Shown here: in pieces, positions 1 to 5,565 of the stretch | Layout of the letters: every line of letters begins with the position of its first letter | Position numbering within the stretch: the stretch's first letter is position 1 | From: a bacterium | GTDB taxonomy: Bacteria > Tectomicrobia > Entotheonellia > Entotheonellales > Entotheonellaceae | Assembly: GCA_027294925.1 (NCBI GenBank) | Contig: JAPULM010000196.1 | Span: forward strand, 1 to 5,582 | DNA: 5,582 nucleotides | Direction: 5' to 3' | The notes under the pieces: generated by a model | The model's input: only the letters and a program-made list of their open reading frames with translations | What the model was told of the DNA's origin: nothing | Database searches by the model: none | Program-made: the position numbers and the translations under genes

Positions 1-1273
1 CACTCATGTCAATCACGACCAGGTCGGGATTTGCTTCGCGCATGACCGCTTCGGTCAGGCCGAGCCGATCGAGCGTACCCACGGTGAAGTTGTCGAGGAG
101 CAGATCGGAGCACGCCATGAGACGTTTAATGACGTCTAGACCTCGCGCCTCTTTAAGGTTGACAGTCATCCCGACCTTGTTGCGATTGAGGCTATGGAAA
201 TACAACGACGACTCGAGTCTGACCGCTTCGGGCATTTCACCACGACGCGACTCGAGCCCACGGGTGCGGTACAGATCGAATCTGTCGCGGGATTCGACCT
301 TGATGACCTCGGCCCCCAAGTCGGCCAGCGTCTGACCGACCAGCGGCCCGGACCACACCCAGCAGAGCTCGATGCAGCGCAACCCTGCGAGTGGCAAATA
401 GCGTCTTGACGAGGACTGACCGGCGGCCTCAGAGCGCGGCGGAGGCGAGACGCTCCCGTTACCACGATGGGTGGCGCCGCGTTTCCCCACGAGAAATGGC
501 ATGGCCGGGCCGGCGGGTGTGACGAAGTCGTGTCGGAAAATGTCTCGCGTCTCGGCTTCGGCTTGCGAAAAGACTGGCGCGATGACGGCATTGCAGGAGA
601 GCCCGCGTTGCAGCAGTTCGTCCCGAGTGAAGGCCCGCAACGTCTCAACCAATAACCGGTCGGCCTCGGCGCTGTTGCGCGCCAGTTTGAACGGGTCGGC
701 AAAGGCTTCGGATTCCGCCCAGGCAGGGTTCCCTAAAGCCTGACGAATGTTCACCCAGTCGCGACGCGAGCGGCCAAGCAGCGCGACATAGCCATCTTGG
801 CAGGCAAAAAAACCCATGGGGAAAATGCCGCCGTGCTCGACCGGAATGCGGCCATTGCGTCGCCACAGTTTGACCATCTCCTCGCGGCTACCGGCGTTTT
901 GTAACGCGAAGGCACGCAACACATCAGCCGCTGACACGTCGTAGGCAACCGGCTCGATGGCCACGCCCGTGCGCCGCTGCCAGGCTTCCGCCAAGGCGAG
1001 AATGACGCCGTAAGCCCCGCACCATTTCTCCGGTATGTCTGCGGGCAGCGCGACGCAGGGTCGACCTGGGAACCCGATGACCGTCGAGGCGCCGGATACC
1101 GCACTGGCCAGAAAACCCGACCCGTCATAGCCCACCTGAAAATCCCACAGCCGAATGACGCACGAGGTATCAGCCACGTCTTGCGTCCTGGGCCCGTCAG
1201 TCGTACCGCTGACCACCGTTACCTGTGGCGGCTTGGCACCGTCCACGGGCTGACCGCTGGCGAGGCCCAGCAT
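1..1273 (-). CDS. Family III (CaiB/BaiF) CoA-transferase, tandem-domain type, 3' end off the window
   Basis: Family III CoA-transferases move CoA between carboxylic acids in the cytosol through an aspartyl-CoA thioester. The frame is open from base 2 up to a TAG at 1367-1369. Numbered from the ATG at 1376-1378, residues about 20-300 form a compact CaiB-like unit: VDVSSRATYYAARWLDMLG (degenerate N-terminal motif), GSGFLASAVSG at about 86-96, then a helical C-terminal part containing HGGIFPMGFFACQDGYVALL. A Ser/Pro/Arg-rich linker follows at about 303-327. A second, more typical unit starts at about 328, with GLRCIELCWVWSGPLVGQ, LADLGAEVIKVES, LYFHSLNRNKVGMTVNLKE and DNFTVGTLDRLGL; it is cut by the edge before its expected catalytic Asp. 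The start given (ATG 1271-1273) is the first ATG after the TAG and has only a weak GGTGG ahead of it; homology clearly begins before it. The gene lies directly behind the hydratase and is probably cotranscribed. The family is confident; the substrate is unknown and intactness is doubtful. Confidence 0.85.
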   Translation of the reverse strand, partial: MLGLASGQPVDGAKPPQVTVVSGTTDGPRTQDVADTSCVIRLWDFQVGYDGSGFLASAVSGASTVIGFPGRPCVALPADIPEKWCGAYGVILALAEAWQRRTGVAIEPVAYDVSAADVLRAFALQNAGSREEMVKLWRRNGRIPVEHGGIFPMGFFACQDGYVALLGRSRRDWVNIRQALGNPAWAESEAFADPFKLARNSAEADRLLVETLRAFTRDELLQRGLSCNAVIAPVFSQAEAETRDIFRHDFVTPAGPAMPFLVGKRGATHRGNGSVSPPPRSEAAGQSSSRRYLPLAGLRCIELCWVWSGPLVGQTLADLGAEVIKVESRDRFDLYRTRGLESRRGEMPEAVRLESSLYFHSLNRNKVGMTVNLKEARGLDVIKRLMACSDLLLDNFTVGTLDRLGLTEAVMREANPDLVVIDMS

Positions 1274-1378
1274 GTCCAACCACCGCGCGGCGTAGTAGGT
1301 CGCTCGGCTGCTGACATCGACATAGATAGAGGTCTCAGCGAGAGCCCCGATCCGTCGCGAGTCTGGCTACCGGGTCAT
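1274..1378 (-). other. 5' end of the CoA-transferase frame, interrupted by an in-frame amber at codon 4
   Basis: On the minus strand an ATG at 1376-1378 overlaps the hydratase TGA (1375-1377) as ATGA, the classic arrangement for translational coupling. GAAGG (plus 1388-1392) lies 9 bases upstream as a Shine-Dalgarno site. The reading is M-T-R-TAG (1367-1369), then PDSRRIGALAETSIYVDVSS in the same frame, running without further stops into the CoA-transferase. No ATG, GTG or TTG occurs in this frame between the TAG and the conserved VDVSS segment; the first possible starts are TTG 1277-1279 and ATG 1271-1273. A CAG (Gln) to TAG change would explain the pattern. A sequencing error, a true nonsense mutation or downstream initiation cannot be told apart here. 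Confidence 0.7.
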
Positions 1379-2541
1379 GACTCGGCACCTTCGTTGGCAA
1401 GCGGTAACCGAACGGCGCCGTACTCCCGAGAGGGCAGGGCGACGGTCGCAGAGCCATATGCCGAGCGTCGCCCGGTTTGATTCGTTGCCTCAACCGTAAT
1501 CTCCACCATGGCAACGCCGTCTCGAATCGTTTTGTCCTCGACGGTACCCCGCCACCAGATGGTGTCGCCCTCCAGGCTGGGCAGACGAACTGATACGGCC
1601 AAGCGGTGCAGAAAACCGTGGTCGCCCATCCAATTCGTCAGCATGTGCTGCGCCCAGGAAATACGTTGCGGCCCGACGTCGTAGACGCCTCCCATGCCGA
1701 CGGCCCGGCCCGTCGCGGCTTCCAGGTGACCGCGCCCGGCGGCCTCCTTGGCTCCGGTCGTGGGGTTGATGTGATAGTCCGCATGGCGCAAGCGGTAGCG
1801 CACCGCATCGCCGTGTGCACCGCCGTAGTGGAGGGCGCCTTGCGTCGCCGAGTACCACGCCATGATGTCGATGACGCTCAATGGTCCTTTGACGACCGCT
1901 GGGATCTCGTCCCCCACGGCGACGTCCTCCCAGTAGCGGGGTTCGGCACCTTGCCGTGGCTCAGCGAGGACCTGGCGCTCGATGTCCTCAAGCTCGTCCG
2001 GCGTATAGCGATGCGCCGTGTGCCCCTGGGTGGCACCTTCCCCTTGTGCCGCTTGCAGGGCGTCGCCTCGCGGCGTCCGCGCGCACTTCCCCAGCGCCGT
2101 GGCCACCAGGGTATCGTTTTGGTTGCGGTATTGGATCTCGCCGGTTTGCAGGACCCAGGTCGAAAATCGGCGCCCGGATTTGATCTTCTGACTCAGCAGC
2201 TTGGCTTTAACGTGAAAGTCGTCCCCGAGACGGATCTGGTCAAACCAGGCCCACTCCGTTCCGGCGTAGATCCATTGCACGCCGGGCAGCTTCGGCGCCA
2301 CGATGGTCGAGTCAACGCCATACAGCATACAGGGCGGGCCGACAATGGTGCCCCAAGGTGAGGCCTCCGCATGGGCAGCATCGAACCACAGCGGGTTGTT
2401 GTCGCCAATGCCCCAGGCAAAATGACGGATGGCGTCTCGGGTGGCTGCCGAAATCCACTGCATGCGGTCGCGGCGCAGCGGTTGGCCGATCAGGCTGGCC
2501 GCAGCAGCAAGTCCTTCGTCGGTGATGGCTCCCCAGCTCAT
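1375..2541 (-). CDS. MaoC-type double-hotdog acyl-CoA hydratase/dehydratase
   Basis: This is a complete 388-aa protein, a normal length for a fused pair of hotdog domains; I see no signal peptide. It probably hydrates an enoyl-CoA or dehydrates a 3-hydroxyacyl-CoA in the cytosol. The N-terminal half (about 10-155) is of the FAS1-like dehydratase (MaoC_dehydrat_N) type, with the hydratase-2-like motif GIGDNNPLWFDAAHA at 44-58 (Asp47, Asn49). Trp stands at 52 where classic hydratase 2 enzymes (GDxNPLH) have the catalytic His. A charged linker (about 155-200) leads to a C-terminal MaoC-like half (about 203-372) with GPLSVIDIMAWYSATQGALH, GGVYDVGPQRISWAQHMLTN and LEGDTIWWRGTVEDK. The ATG is supported by AAGGAG (plus 2550-2555) 8 bases upstream. 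Its stop overlaps the CoA-transferase start by four bases, so the two form an operon, divergent from the acyl-CoA ligase. The substrate is unknown; mesaconyl-CoA-type or steroid/fatty-acid-type hydratases are both possible. Confidence 0.85.
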   Translation of the reverse strand: MSWGAITDEGLAAAASLIGQPLRRDRMQWISAATRDAIRHFAWGIGDNNPLWFDAAHAEASPWGTIVGPPCMLYGVDSTIVAPKLPGVQWIYAGTEWAWFDQIRLGDDFHVKAKLLSQKIKSGRRFSTWVLQTGEIQYRNQNDTLVATALGKCARTPRGDALQAAQGEGATQGHTAHRYTPDELEDIERQVLAEPRQGAEPRYWEDVAVGDEIPAVVKGPLSVIDIMAWYSATQGALHYGGAHGDAVRYRLRHADYHINPTTGAKEAAGRGHLEAATGRAVGMGGVYDVGPQRISWAQHMLTNWMGDHGFLHRLAVSVRLPSLEGDTIWWRGTVEDKTIRDGVAMVEITVEATNQTGRRSAYGSATVALPSREYGAVRLPLANEGAES

Positions 2542-2549
2542 GATCCTTG

Positions 2550-2555
2550 CTCCTT
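2550..2555 (-). promoter_or_regulatory. Ribosome binding site of the hydratase gene
   Basis: The minus strand reads AAGGAG, then 8 bases, then ATG at 2539-2541. This is a near-consensus Shine-Dalgarno and fixes the hydratase start, which is also the first ATG of that frame. Confidence 0.8.
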
Positions 2556-2601
2556 ATCACAGCCTCTTTCTCACACTACCCTACAGCCCATGCTCAGTGG
2601 T

Positions 2602-2614
2602 GTCGCCAGGCGAC
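2602..2614. promoter_or_regulatory. Perfect 13-base palindrome, candidate operator
   Basis: GTCGCC-A-GGCGAC is a perfect inverted repeat of 6-base arms around one base. It lies about 60 bases upstream of the hydratase ATG and just downstream of the weak minus-strand -10 candidate, a position suited to repression. That it binds a protein is inference; a short G+C-rich palindrome can also occur by chance. Confidence 0.35.
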
Positions 2615-2627
2615 GAACCGGATGGAC

Positions 2628-2656
2628 ATCTTAAAGCAAATTTTTTCAGGCGTCCA
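2628..2656 (-). promoter_or_regulatory. Weak sigma70-like promoter candidate for the hydratase operon
   Basis: The minus strand shows TGGACG (plus 2651-2656), a 17-base A/T-rich spacer and TAAGAT (plus 2628-2633). Each hexamer matches four of six consensus bases. This is the best candidate I found for the hydratase operon, but the match is weak. Confidence 0.25.
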
Positions 2657-2792
2657 CCGCTATTGTCCGTTGCGAGTAGTGCCGTGATGACCCTTCGGGC
2701 TAGGCCCATTGTGATCCCGGAGAAGGAGCTGAATGCTCGGAGCTTGCGGGACAGCGACGGTTGACCCAGTGAGAAAAATGCGTTAGATAGGG

Positions 2793-2798
2793 TATACT
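2793..2798 (+). promoter_or_regulatory. Candidate -10 element of the acyl-CoA ligase promoter
   Basis: TATACT matches five of six bases of the sigma70 -10 consensus and sits 72 bases before the ligase ATG. A TTGACC at 2761-2766 resembles a -35 element but lies 26 bases upstream, too far for a normal pairing; the sequence at the proper distance is poor. The promoter may therefore depend on an activator. If used, transcription would start around 2805, giving a leader of roughly 65 bases. Confidence 0.4.
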
Positions 2799-2804
2799 GG
2801 TCAG

Positions 2805-2822
2805 CGCTGGCGCGAGCCAGTG
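2805..2822 (+). other. Small hairpin in the ligase leader
   Basis: CGCTGG, loop CGCGAG, then CCAGTG form a 6-pair stem with one G-T pair. Further CTGG copies at 2797-2800 and 2830-2833 could pair with the same CCAG, so alternative folds are possible. It lies between the putative transcription start and the Shine-Dalgarno site. No known riboswitch class is recognised. Confidence 0.3.
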
Positions 2823-2856
2823 GCAGCGTGCTGGCGACCCACTCGAATCGCAGAGC

Positions 2857-2865
2857 GGAGGAAGG
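2857..2865 (+). promoter_or_regulatory. Ribosome binding site that sets the ligase start
   Basis: GGAGGAAGG ends a few bases before ATG 2870-2872, with 8 bases between GGAGG and the ATG. This strong site favours the ATG over the in-frame GTG at 2828, which has no comparable site and would place this Shine-Dalgarno inside the coding sequence. Confidence 0.85.
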
Positions 2866-2869
2866 ATCG

Positions 2870-4480
2870 ATGGCCGATATCCCTCAAACCGTTGCGCAAG
2901 CGTTTATCAAGACCACGACGGCCGTACCCGAGAAGGAAGCCATTGTCGGGGCCGACGGTCGACGTTACAGCTATGCCGAGCTGCGCCGAGAGGTCAAGCG
3001 TATCGTACGGGCGTTGCAAGTAATCGGCTACGGTCCGGGAGACCGGGTAGCGGTGTGGCTACCGAATCGCCCGGAGTGGGTGTTTGTCGAATACGCCTGC
3101 GCGCTGCTGGGCGTGCTGTTGGTACCCGTCAACACCCGCTTCAGAGCAGAAGAGACCGCCTATGTGCTGAAAACGGCGCGCGCCAGAGCGCTGTTCACCC
3201 AACCTCGGTTTTTGACCAACAACTATCTCGAGCGCTTGCGAGAGATCGCCGGTGGGGAGCTCGGTCGAGATGACCGGGCGGAGATTGCCGCACTTCCGGA
3301 CCTCGAGCACATCGTGCTGATCGAGGGCGAGCCTGTTGCGGGGACGCTCTCTCTTGAAGACCTTCAAGGGCGCGCCGACGGCACGCCGGATCTGCAGGCC
3401 CTCGCTGACAAGGTTCAACCCGAGGACCCAGCTTGGATCTTCTGGACCTCAGGCTCCACCGGCCACCCAAAGGGCGCCGTCTTAAGTCACGCCTCGATCA
3501 GCAACATCTGGAACTGGACGACCCTGGCGGCGGAGATGAGCAGTGACGACCGCATTCTGACCTCATTTCCAATTTTTTATGTGGGCGGCAACTTTTGGTG
3601 CGTACTCGCCGCCCTGGTGCAGGGGGCAACCCTGGTGATGTCCGCCGGGTTCGATGCCGAGTCAATCGTGCGTAGCTGTCGAGAGGAGAAGGTCACCGTT
3701 CTGTCCGGCATCCCGTTTATGCTCAAGGAGATCGTCCATGATCCGAACTTCGAGCCCGACGCATTTGCCACTGTGCGGGTCGGATTCTTTGGTGGCGCCA
3801 CCATGCCCCAGGCGGATATTGAGATCCTTATTGAGCGTATCGGCTATGAACATTTCTTGCAGATCTACGGCATGACTGAGCTGCAGGGCATTTCCGTTAC
3901 GACGCTCGCCAGCGATCCACGGGACATTCAGCTGACGACGTGCGGCTACCCGCTGCCCGGATTCGAGCTACGGCTCGTCGACCCCGACAGCGAGGAAGAG
4001 ATCGACGGGGAAGGGACAGGAGAAGCCTGGTTCAAGGGGCGCATCATTCTCGACTACGAAGGTGTTTCCGATGCCGACCGGGCCAGGCTGTTCACCCCCG
4101 ATGGGTACTTGCGCACCGGCGATGTGTTACATCGGCGGGCAGACGGCCGCTTCGAGTTTATGACCCGGGTCAAAGATTTGATCAAGGTGGGCGGCGAAAA
4201 CGTGGCGGCAGCCGAGATCGAGCGGGTGCTTAAAGATCACCCCAAGGTCTTCAACGTGCAGGTGATTGGCATTGCCGATGACCGCCGCGGCGAGATACCC
4301 GCCGCCTTCGTCGAGCTTGCTGACGATGCGGAACTCACGCTTGAGGAGCTGCGGAGCTGGGCGCACACGCGCATGGCGCCATTCAAGGTGCCGCGGCGCT
4401 TACGCATCGTGACGGCAGACGAGTGGCCCCGGACGTCGTCGGCAAAGATCGCCCGCTTCCGGCTACTGGAGCTGTTATAG
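2870..4480 (+). CDS. Acyl-CoA synthetase (AMP-forming, ANL superfamily)
   Basis: This enzyme activates a carboxylic acid to its CoA thioester through an acyl-adenylate, using ATP. The complete protein is 536 aa, usual for the family, with no signal peptide or membrane segment seen. Motifs from the ATG at 2870: P-loop WTSGSTGHPKG at 192-202, aromatic/adenine-binding YGMTE at 333-337, CGYPLPG at 358-364, ribose-binding YLRTGD at 413-418 (Asp418), hinge region TRVKDLIKVGGENV at 432-445, and the C-terminal catalytic Lys526 in PRTSSAKIAR. Two family positions differ: Ala525 replaces the usual Gly before the Lys, and Ala (in VAAAEIE) stands where many members have Pro. The overall pattern is that of the CaiC/medium-chain ligase-like group, but the acid cannot be predicted. 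It is divergent from the hydratase and CoA-transferase operon, which suggests it supplies the CoA ester those enzymes act on. No clear terminator follows it. Confidence 0.93.
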   Translation: MADIPQTVAQAFIKTTTAVPEKEAIVGADGRRYSYAELRREVKRIVRALQVIGYGPGDRVAVWLPNRPEWVFVEYACALLGVLLVPVNTRFRAEETAYVLKTARARALFTQPRFLTNNYLERLREIAGGELGRDDRAEIAALPDLEHIVLIEGEPVAGTLSLEDLQGRADGTPDLQALADKVQPEDPAWIFWTSGSTGHPKGAVLSHASISNIWNWTTLAAEMSSDDRILTSFPIFYVGGNFWCVLAALVQGATLVMSAGFDAESIVRSCREEKVTVLSGIPFMLKEIVHDPNFEPDAFATVRVGFFGGATMPQADIEILIERIGYEHFLQIYGMTELQGISVTTLASDPRDIQLTTCGYPLPGFELRLVDPDSEEEIDGEGTGEAWFKGRIILDYEGVSDADRARLFTPDGYLRTGDVLHRRADGRFEFMTRVKDLIKVGGENVAAAEIERVLKDHPKVFNVQVIGIADDRRGEIPAAFVELADDAELTLEELRSWAHTRMAPFKVPRRLRIVTADEWPRTSSAKIARFRLLELL

Positions 4481-4487
4481 CACGCGA

Positions 4488-4495
4488 GGGGGGGG
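4488..4495 (+). repeat. G8 homopolymer tract
   Basis: Eight consecutive G lie 7 bases after the ligase stop. The tract is outside any recognised gene. Such tracts can vary in length by slippage and are prone to sequencing error. Confidence 0.6.
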
Positions 4496-4601
4496 TAAAC
4501 CGACGAGTCCTTGCCATCTACCCAGGAGACGTGGAAAGCTTAAGAGTAGGTCAGACCTCGGTTCCATTTGCATCAACTTCGAATGAGGAAATGAGACAAA
4601 C

Positions 4602-5030
4602 ATGAAGCGTACCCTACTCAGCCTGTTCGTACTGACTGCCATTGGCAGCCTTGCAGTTTGCTTTGCTGCTGGAGGTAAGGTGGAAAAGGAGACCGCTGCG
4701 GTGGCAGCCGCTCAAGCATGGTTGGCGCAAGTGGACACCGAACAATATGCCGAAAGTTGGGGGACGGCAGCAGCGTATTTCAAGAGTGCTGTCACTACGG
4801 CGCAGTGGCAACAGGCCATCTCTGCGGTGCGACGGCCATTGGGGAAGGTCCAATCCAGACAACTCGCATCCAAACGCTTGATGACTGAGCTGCCTGGCGC
4901 ACCTGATGGAGAATATGTCGTCCTGCAATATCAAACGTCTTTTCAGAACAAGAAATCTGCTATCGAGACGATTACCCCCATGCGTGATCAGGACGGCAAG
5001 TGGAAAGTTGCAGGGTACTTTATCAAGTAG
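4602..5030 (+). CDS. Exported DUF4019 family protein
   Basis: A 142-aa protein with an N-terminal signal peptide: basic MKR, hydrophobic core TLLSLFVLTAIGSLAV, and probable cleavage around CFA-AGG near residue 22. The Cys at 20 follows LAV, which is not a good lipobox, so a lipoprotein is less likely. The mature part matches my memory of the DUF4019 family: AAQAWLAQVDTEQYAESW, a paired AVTTAQWQQAI segment, RPLGKVQSR, LPGAPDGEYVVLQYQT and a C-terminal DGKWKVAGYFIK. The biochemical function is unknown; a periplasmic location is inferred. GAGGAA at 4585-4590 lies 11 bases before the ATG. There is no link to the CoA genes: the 121-base gap and a lower G+C suggest a separate transcription unit. 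Confidence 0.85.
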   Translation: MKRTLLSLFVLTAIGSLAVCFAAGGKVEKETAAVAAAQAWLAQVDTEQYAESWGTAAAYFKSAVTTAQWQQAISAVRRPLGKVQSRQLASKRLMTELPGAPDGEYVVLQYQTSFQNKKSAIETITPMRDQDGKWKVAGYFIK

Positions 5031-5188
5031 TCCAAGGTTCGCACCCGGACATGGCAGTTGGGTTGGGGCAACTTGTATGACGGATACCATCGAAACCCCA
5101 TTTGGCGTGCTGCAACCGACGTGCGACGCCGGACCCTCTCGTTCGCCAGCCCAGGCCTGGAATCAAGCAGACGCCTACTTATTAAATA
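5031..5188. other. Gap between the DUF4019 gene and the methyltransferase remnant
   Basis: No gene is recognised here. The three plus frames give peptides without any methyltransferase similarity I can see, so the missing N-terminal part of the downstream remnant is not simply frameshifted here. A weak hairpin AGTTG/CAACT (5056-5060 and 5069-5073) has no T-run after it and is not a typical terminator. A 49-codon ATG frame at 5077-5226 has no Shine-Dalgarno site. Confidence 0.45.
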
Positions 5189-5190
5189 AG
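5178..5190. repeat. A+T-rich perfect palindrome at the methyltransferase breakpoint
   Basis: CTTATT-A-AATAAG is a perfect 13-base inverted repeat, strikingly A+T-rich against its surroundings. It contains the stop codon that closes the methyltransferase frame upstream. It could be a protein-binding site or an insertion/deletion scar. Confidence 0.35.
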
Positions 5191-5401
5191 CTACCACTCG
5201 CAAAATATTCATCAGTATGTGTTTGAACGCCGCTCCATCCTCGTCGTCGGCAATGAGCGCCTCGGTTTGACCGACGACATTTTGGCCGAACTCGACGACG
5301 TCATCGAGATTCCCGTCTACGGCTTGCCGCAAAGCTTCAACGCCGCCACTGCTGCCGCGATGGCCCTCTACGAATACTGCCGACAATGCGGCAACGACTG
5401 A
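5186..5401 (+). pseudogene. 3' remnant of a SpoU/TrmH-family RNA 2'-O-methyltransferase
   Basis: The frame encodes the C-terminal part of a SPOUT RNA methyltransferase, the class that methylates ribose 2'-OH groups of tRNA or rRNA with S-adenosylmethionine. SILVVGNERLGLTDDIL matches SpoU motif 2 (GxExxGL) and IEIPVYGLPQSFNAATAAA followed by MALYEYCRQ matches motif 3 (IPMxGxxxSLNVxxAxA). Together they form the cofactor-binding knot. The N-terminal portion, including motif 1 (conserved Asn/Arg) and usually 100 or more residues, is absent: a TAA at 5183-5185 closes the frame. A GTG (5219) or nearby codon could start a peptide of about 60 aa, but no Shine-Dalgarno site is visible and such a fragment should not be active. 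The TGA ends at 5401. The family call is fairly firm; the exact target is unknown. Confidence 0.7.
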
Positions 5402-5512
5402 CGCCGTTCACGCCGGGGACTCAAGGCCAATGGTCTCCAACCTCTTCCCTCATGCAACAAAGCTAGACCTGACCCCGGCGGGCTGCCGCCTGGACAAGCG
5501 AATCAGGATGAA

Positions 5513-5544
5513 GTAGGGTAGAGCCTCATCATCTTCTGCCCTAC
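5513..5544. repeat. Imperfect inverted repeat, 10-pair stem beginning with GTAG
   Basis: GTAGGGTAGA (5513-5522) pairs with TCTGCCCTAC (5535-5544) around a 12-base loop, with one G-T pair. No T-run follows on either strand, so a canonical terminator is unlikely. The leading GTAG is reminiscent of REP sequences mobilised by RAYT (TnpA-REP) proteins, but no second copy is present to confirm this. Confidence 0.45.
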
Positions 5545-5565
5545 ATGCAATCCGGCGCTTTGCAT
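5545..5565. repeat. Short inverted repeat ATGCAA/TTGCAT
   Basis: ATGCAA (5545-5550) and TTGCAT (5560-5565) form a perfect 6-pair stem with a 9-base loop, directly adjoining the larger hairpin. Function unknown. Confidence 0.35.

Larger units (their letters stand above)
2542..2869. promoter_or_regulatory. Divergent intergenic control region between hydratase operon and acyl-CoA ligase
   Basis: This 328-base region separates two divergent gene starts and must hold promoters for both. I see no convincing gene. It contains both Shine-Dalgarno sites, a 13-base perfect palindrome (2602-2614), an A/T-rich patch (2631-2646), a short GGGC-TAG-GCCC hairpin (2697-2707), a good plus-strand -10 hexamer (2793-2798) and a leader hairpin (2805-2822). 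The divergent layout suggests joint control by a regulator acting from this region; no regulator gene is present in the window. Confidence 0.6.

Noticed and set aside
1606..2361. Long plus-strand reading frame of 251 codons opposite the hydratase.
   Set aside because: It is the antisense shadow of the G+C-rich hydratase gene; the translation has no recognisable motifs.
2733..2786. A 17-codon reading frame (ATG 2733 to TAG 2784-2786) preceded by AAGGAG, resembling a leader peptide for the ligase.
   Set aside because: It ends before the putative -10 of the ligase, so it would not be on that transcript; the Shine-Dalgarno spacing is only 4 bases and no run of regulatory codons is present.
2828..2869. 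N-terminal extension of the ligase from GTG 2828.
   Set aside because: The strong GGAGGAAGG site lies inside this extension and points to ATG 2870; the added residues do not resemble the family N-terminus.
4548..4558. Palindrome AGGTC-A-GACCT, partly similar to the GACCTGACC motif near 5465.
   Set aside because: The similarity covers about 8 of 10 bases only and is too short to claim a paired repeat or element ends.
5035..5046. Sequence AGGTTCGCACCC resembling a tRNA T-arm.
   Set aside because: No matching acceptor, D-arm or anticodon stem can be built around it.
4988..5386. Minus-strand reading frame of 132 codons across the right end.
   Set aside because: It runs antisense to both the DUF4019 end and the SpoU motifs, which are convincing on the plus strand, and has no recognisable domain or Shine-Dalgarno site.
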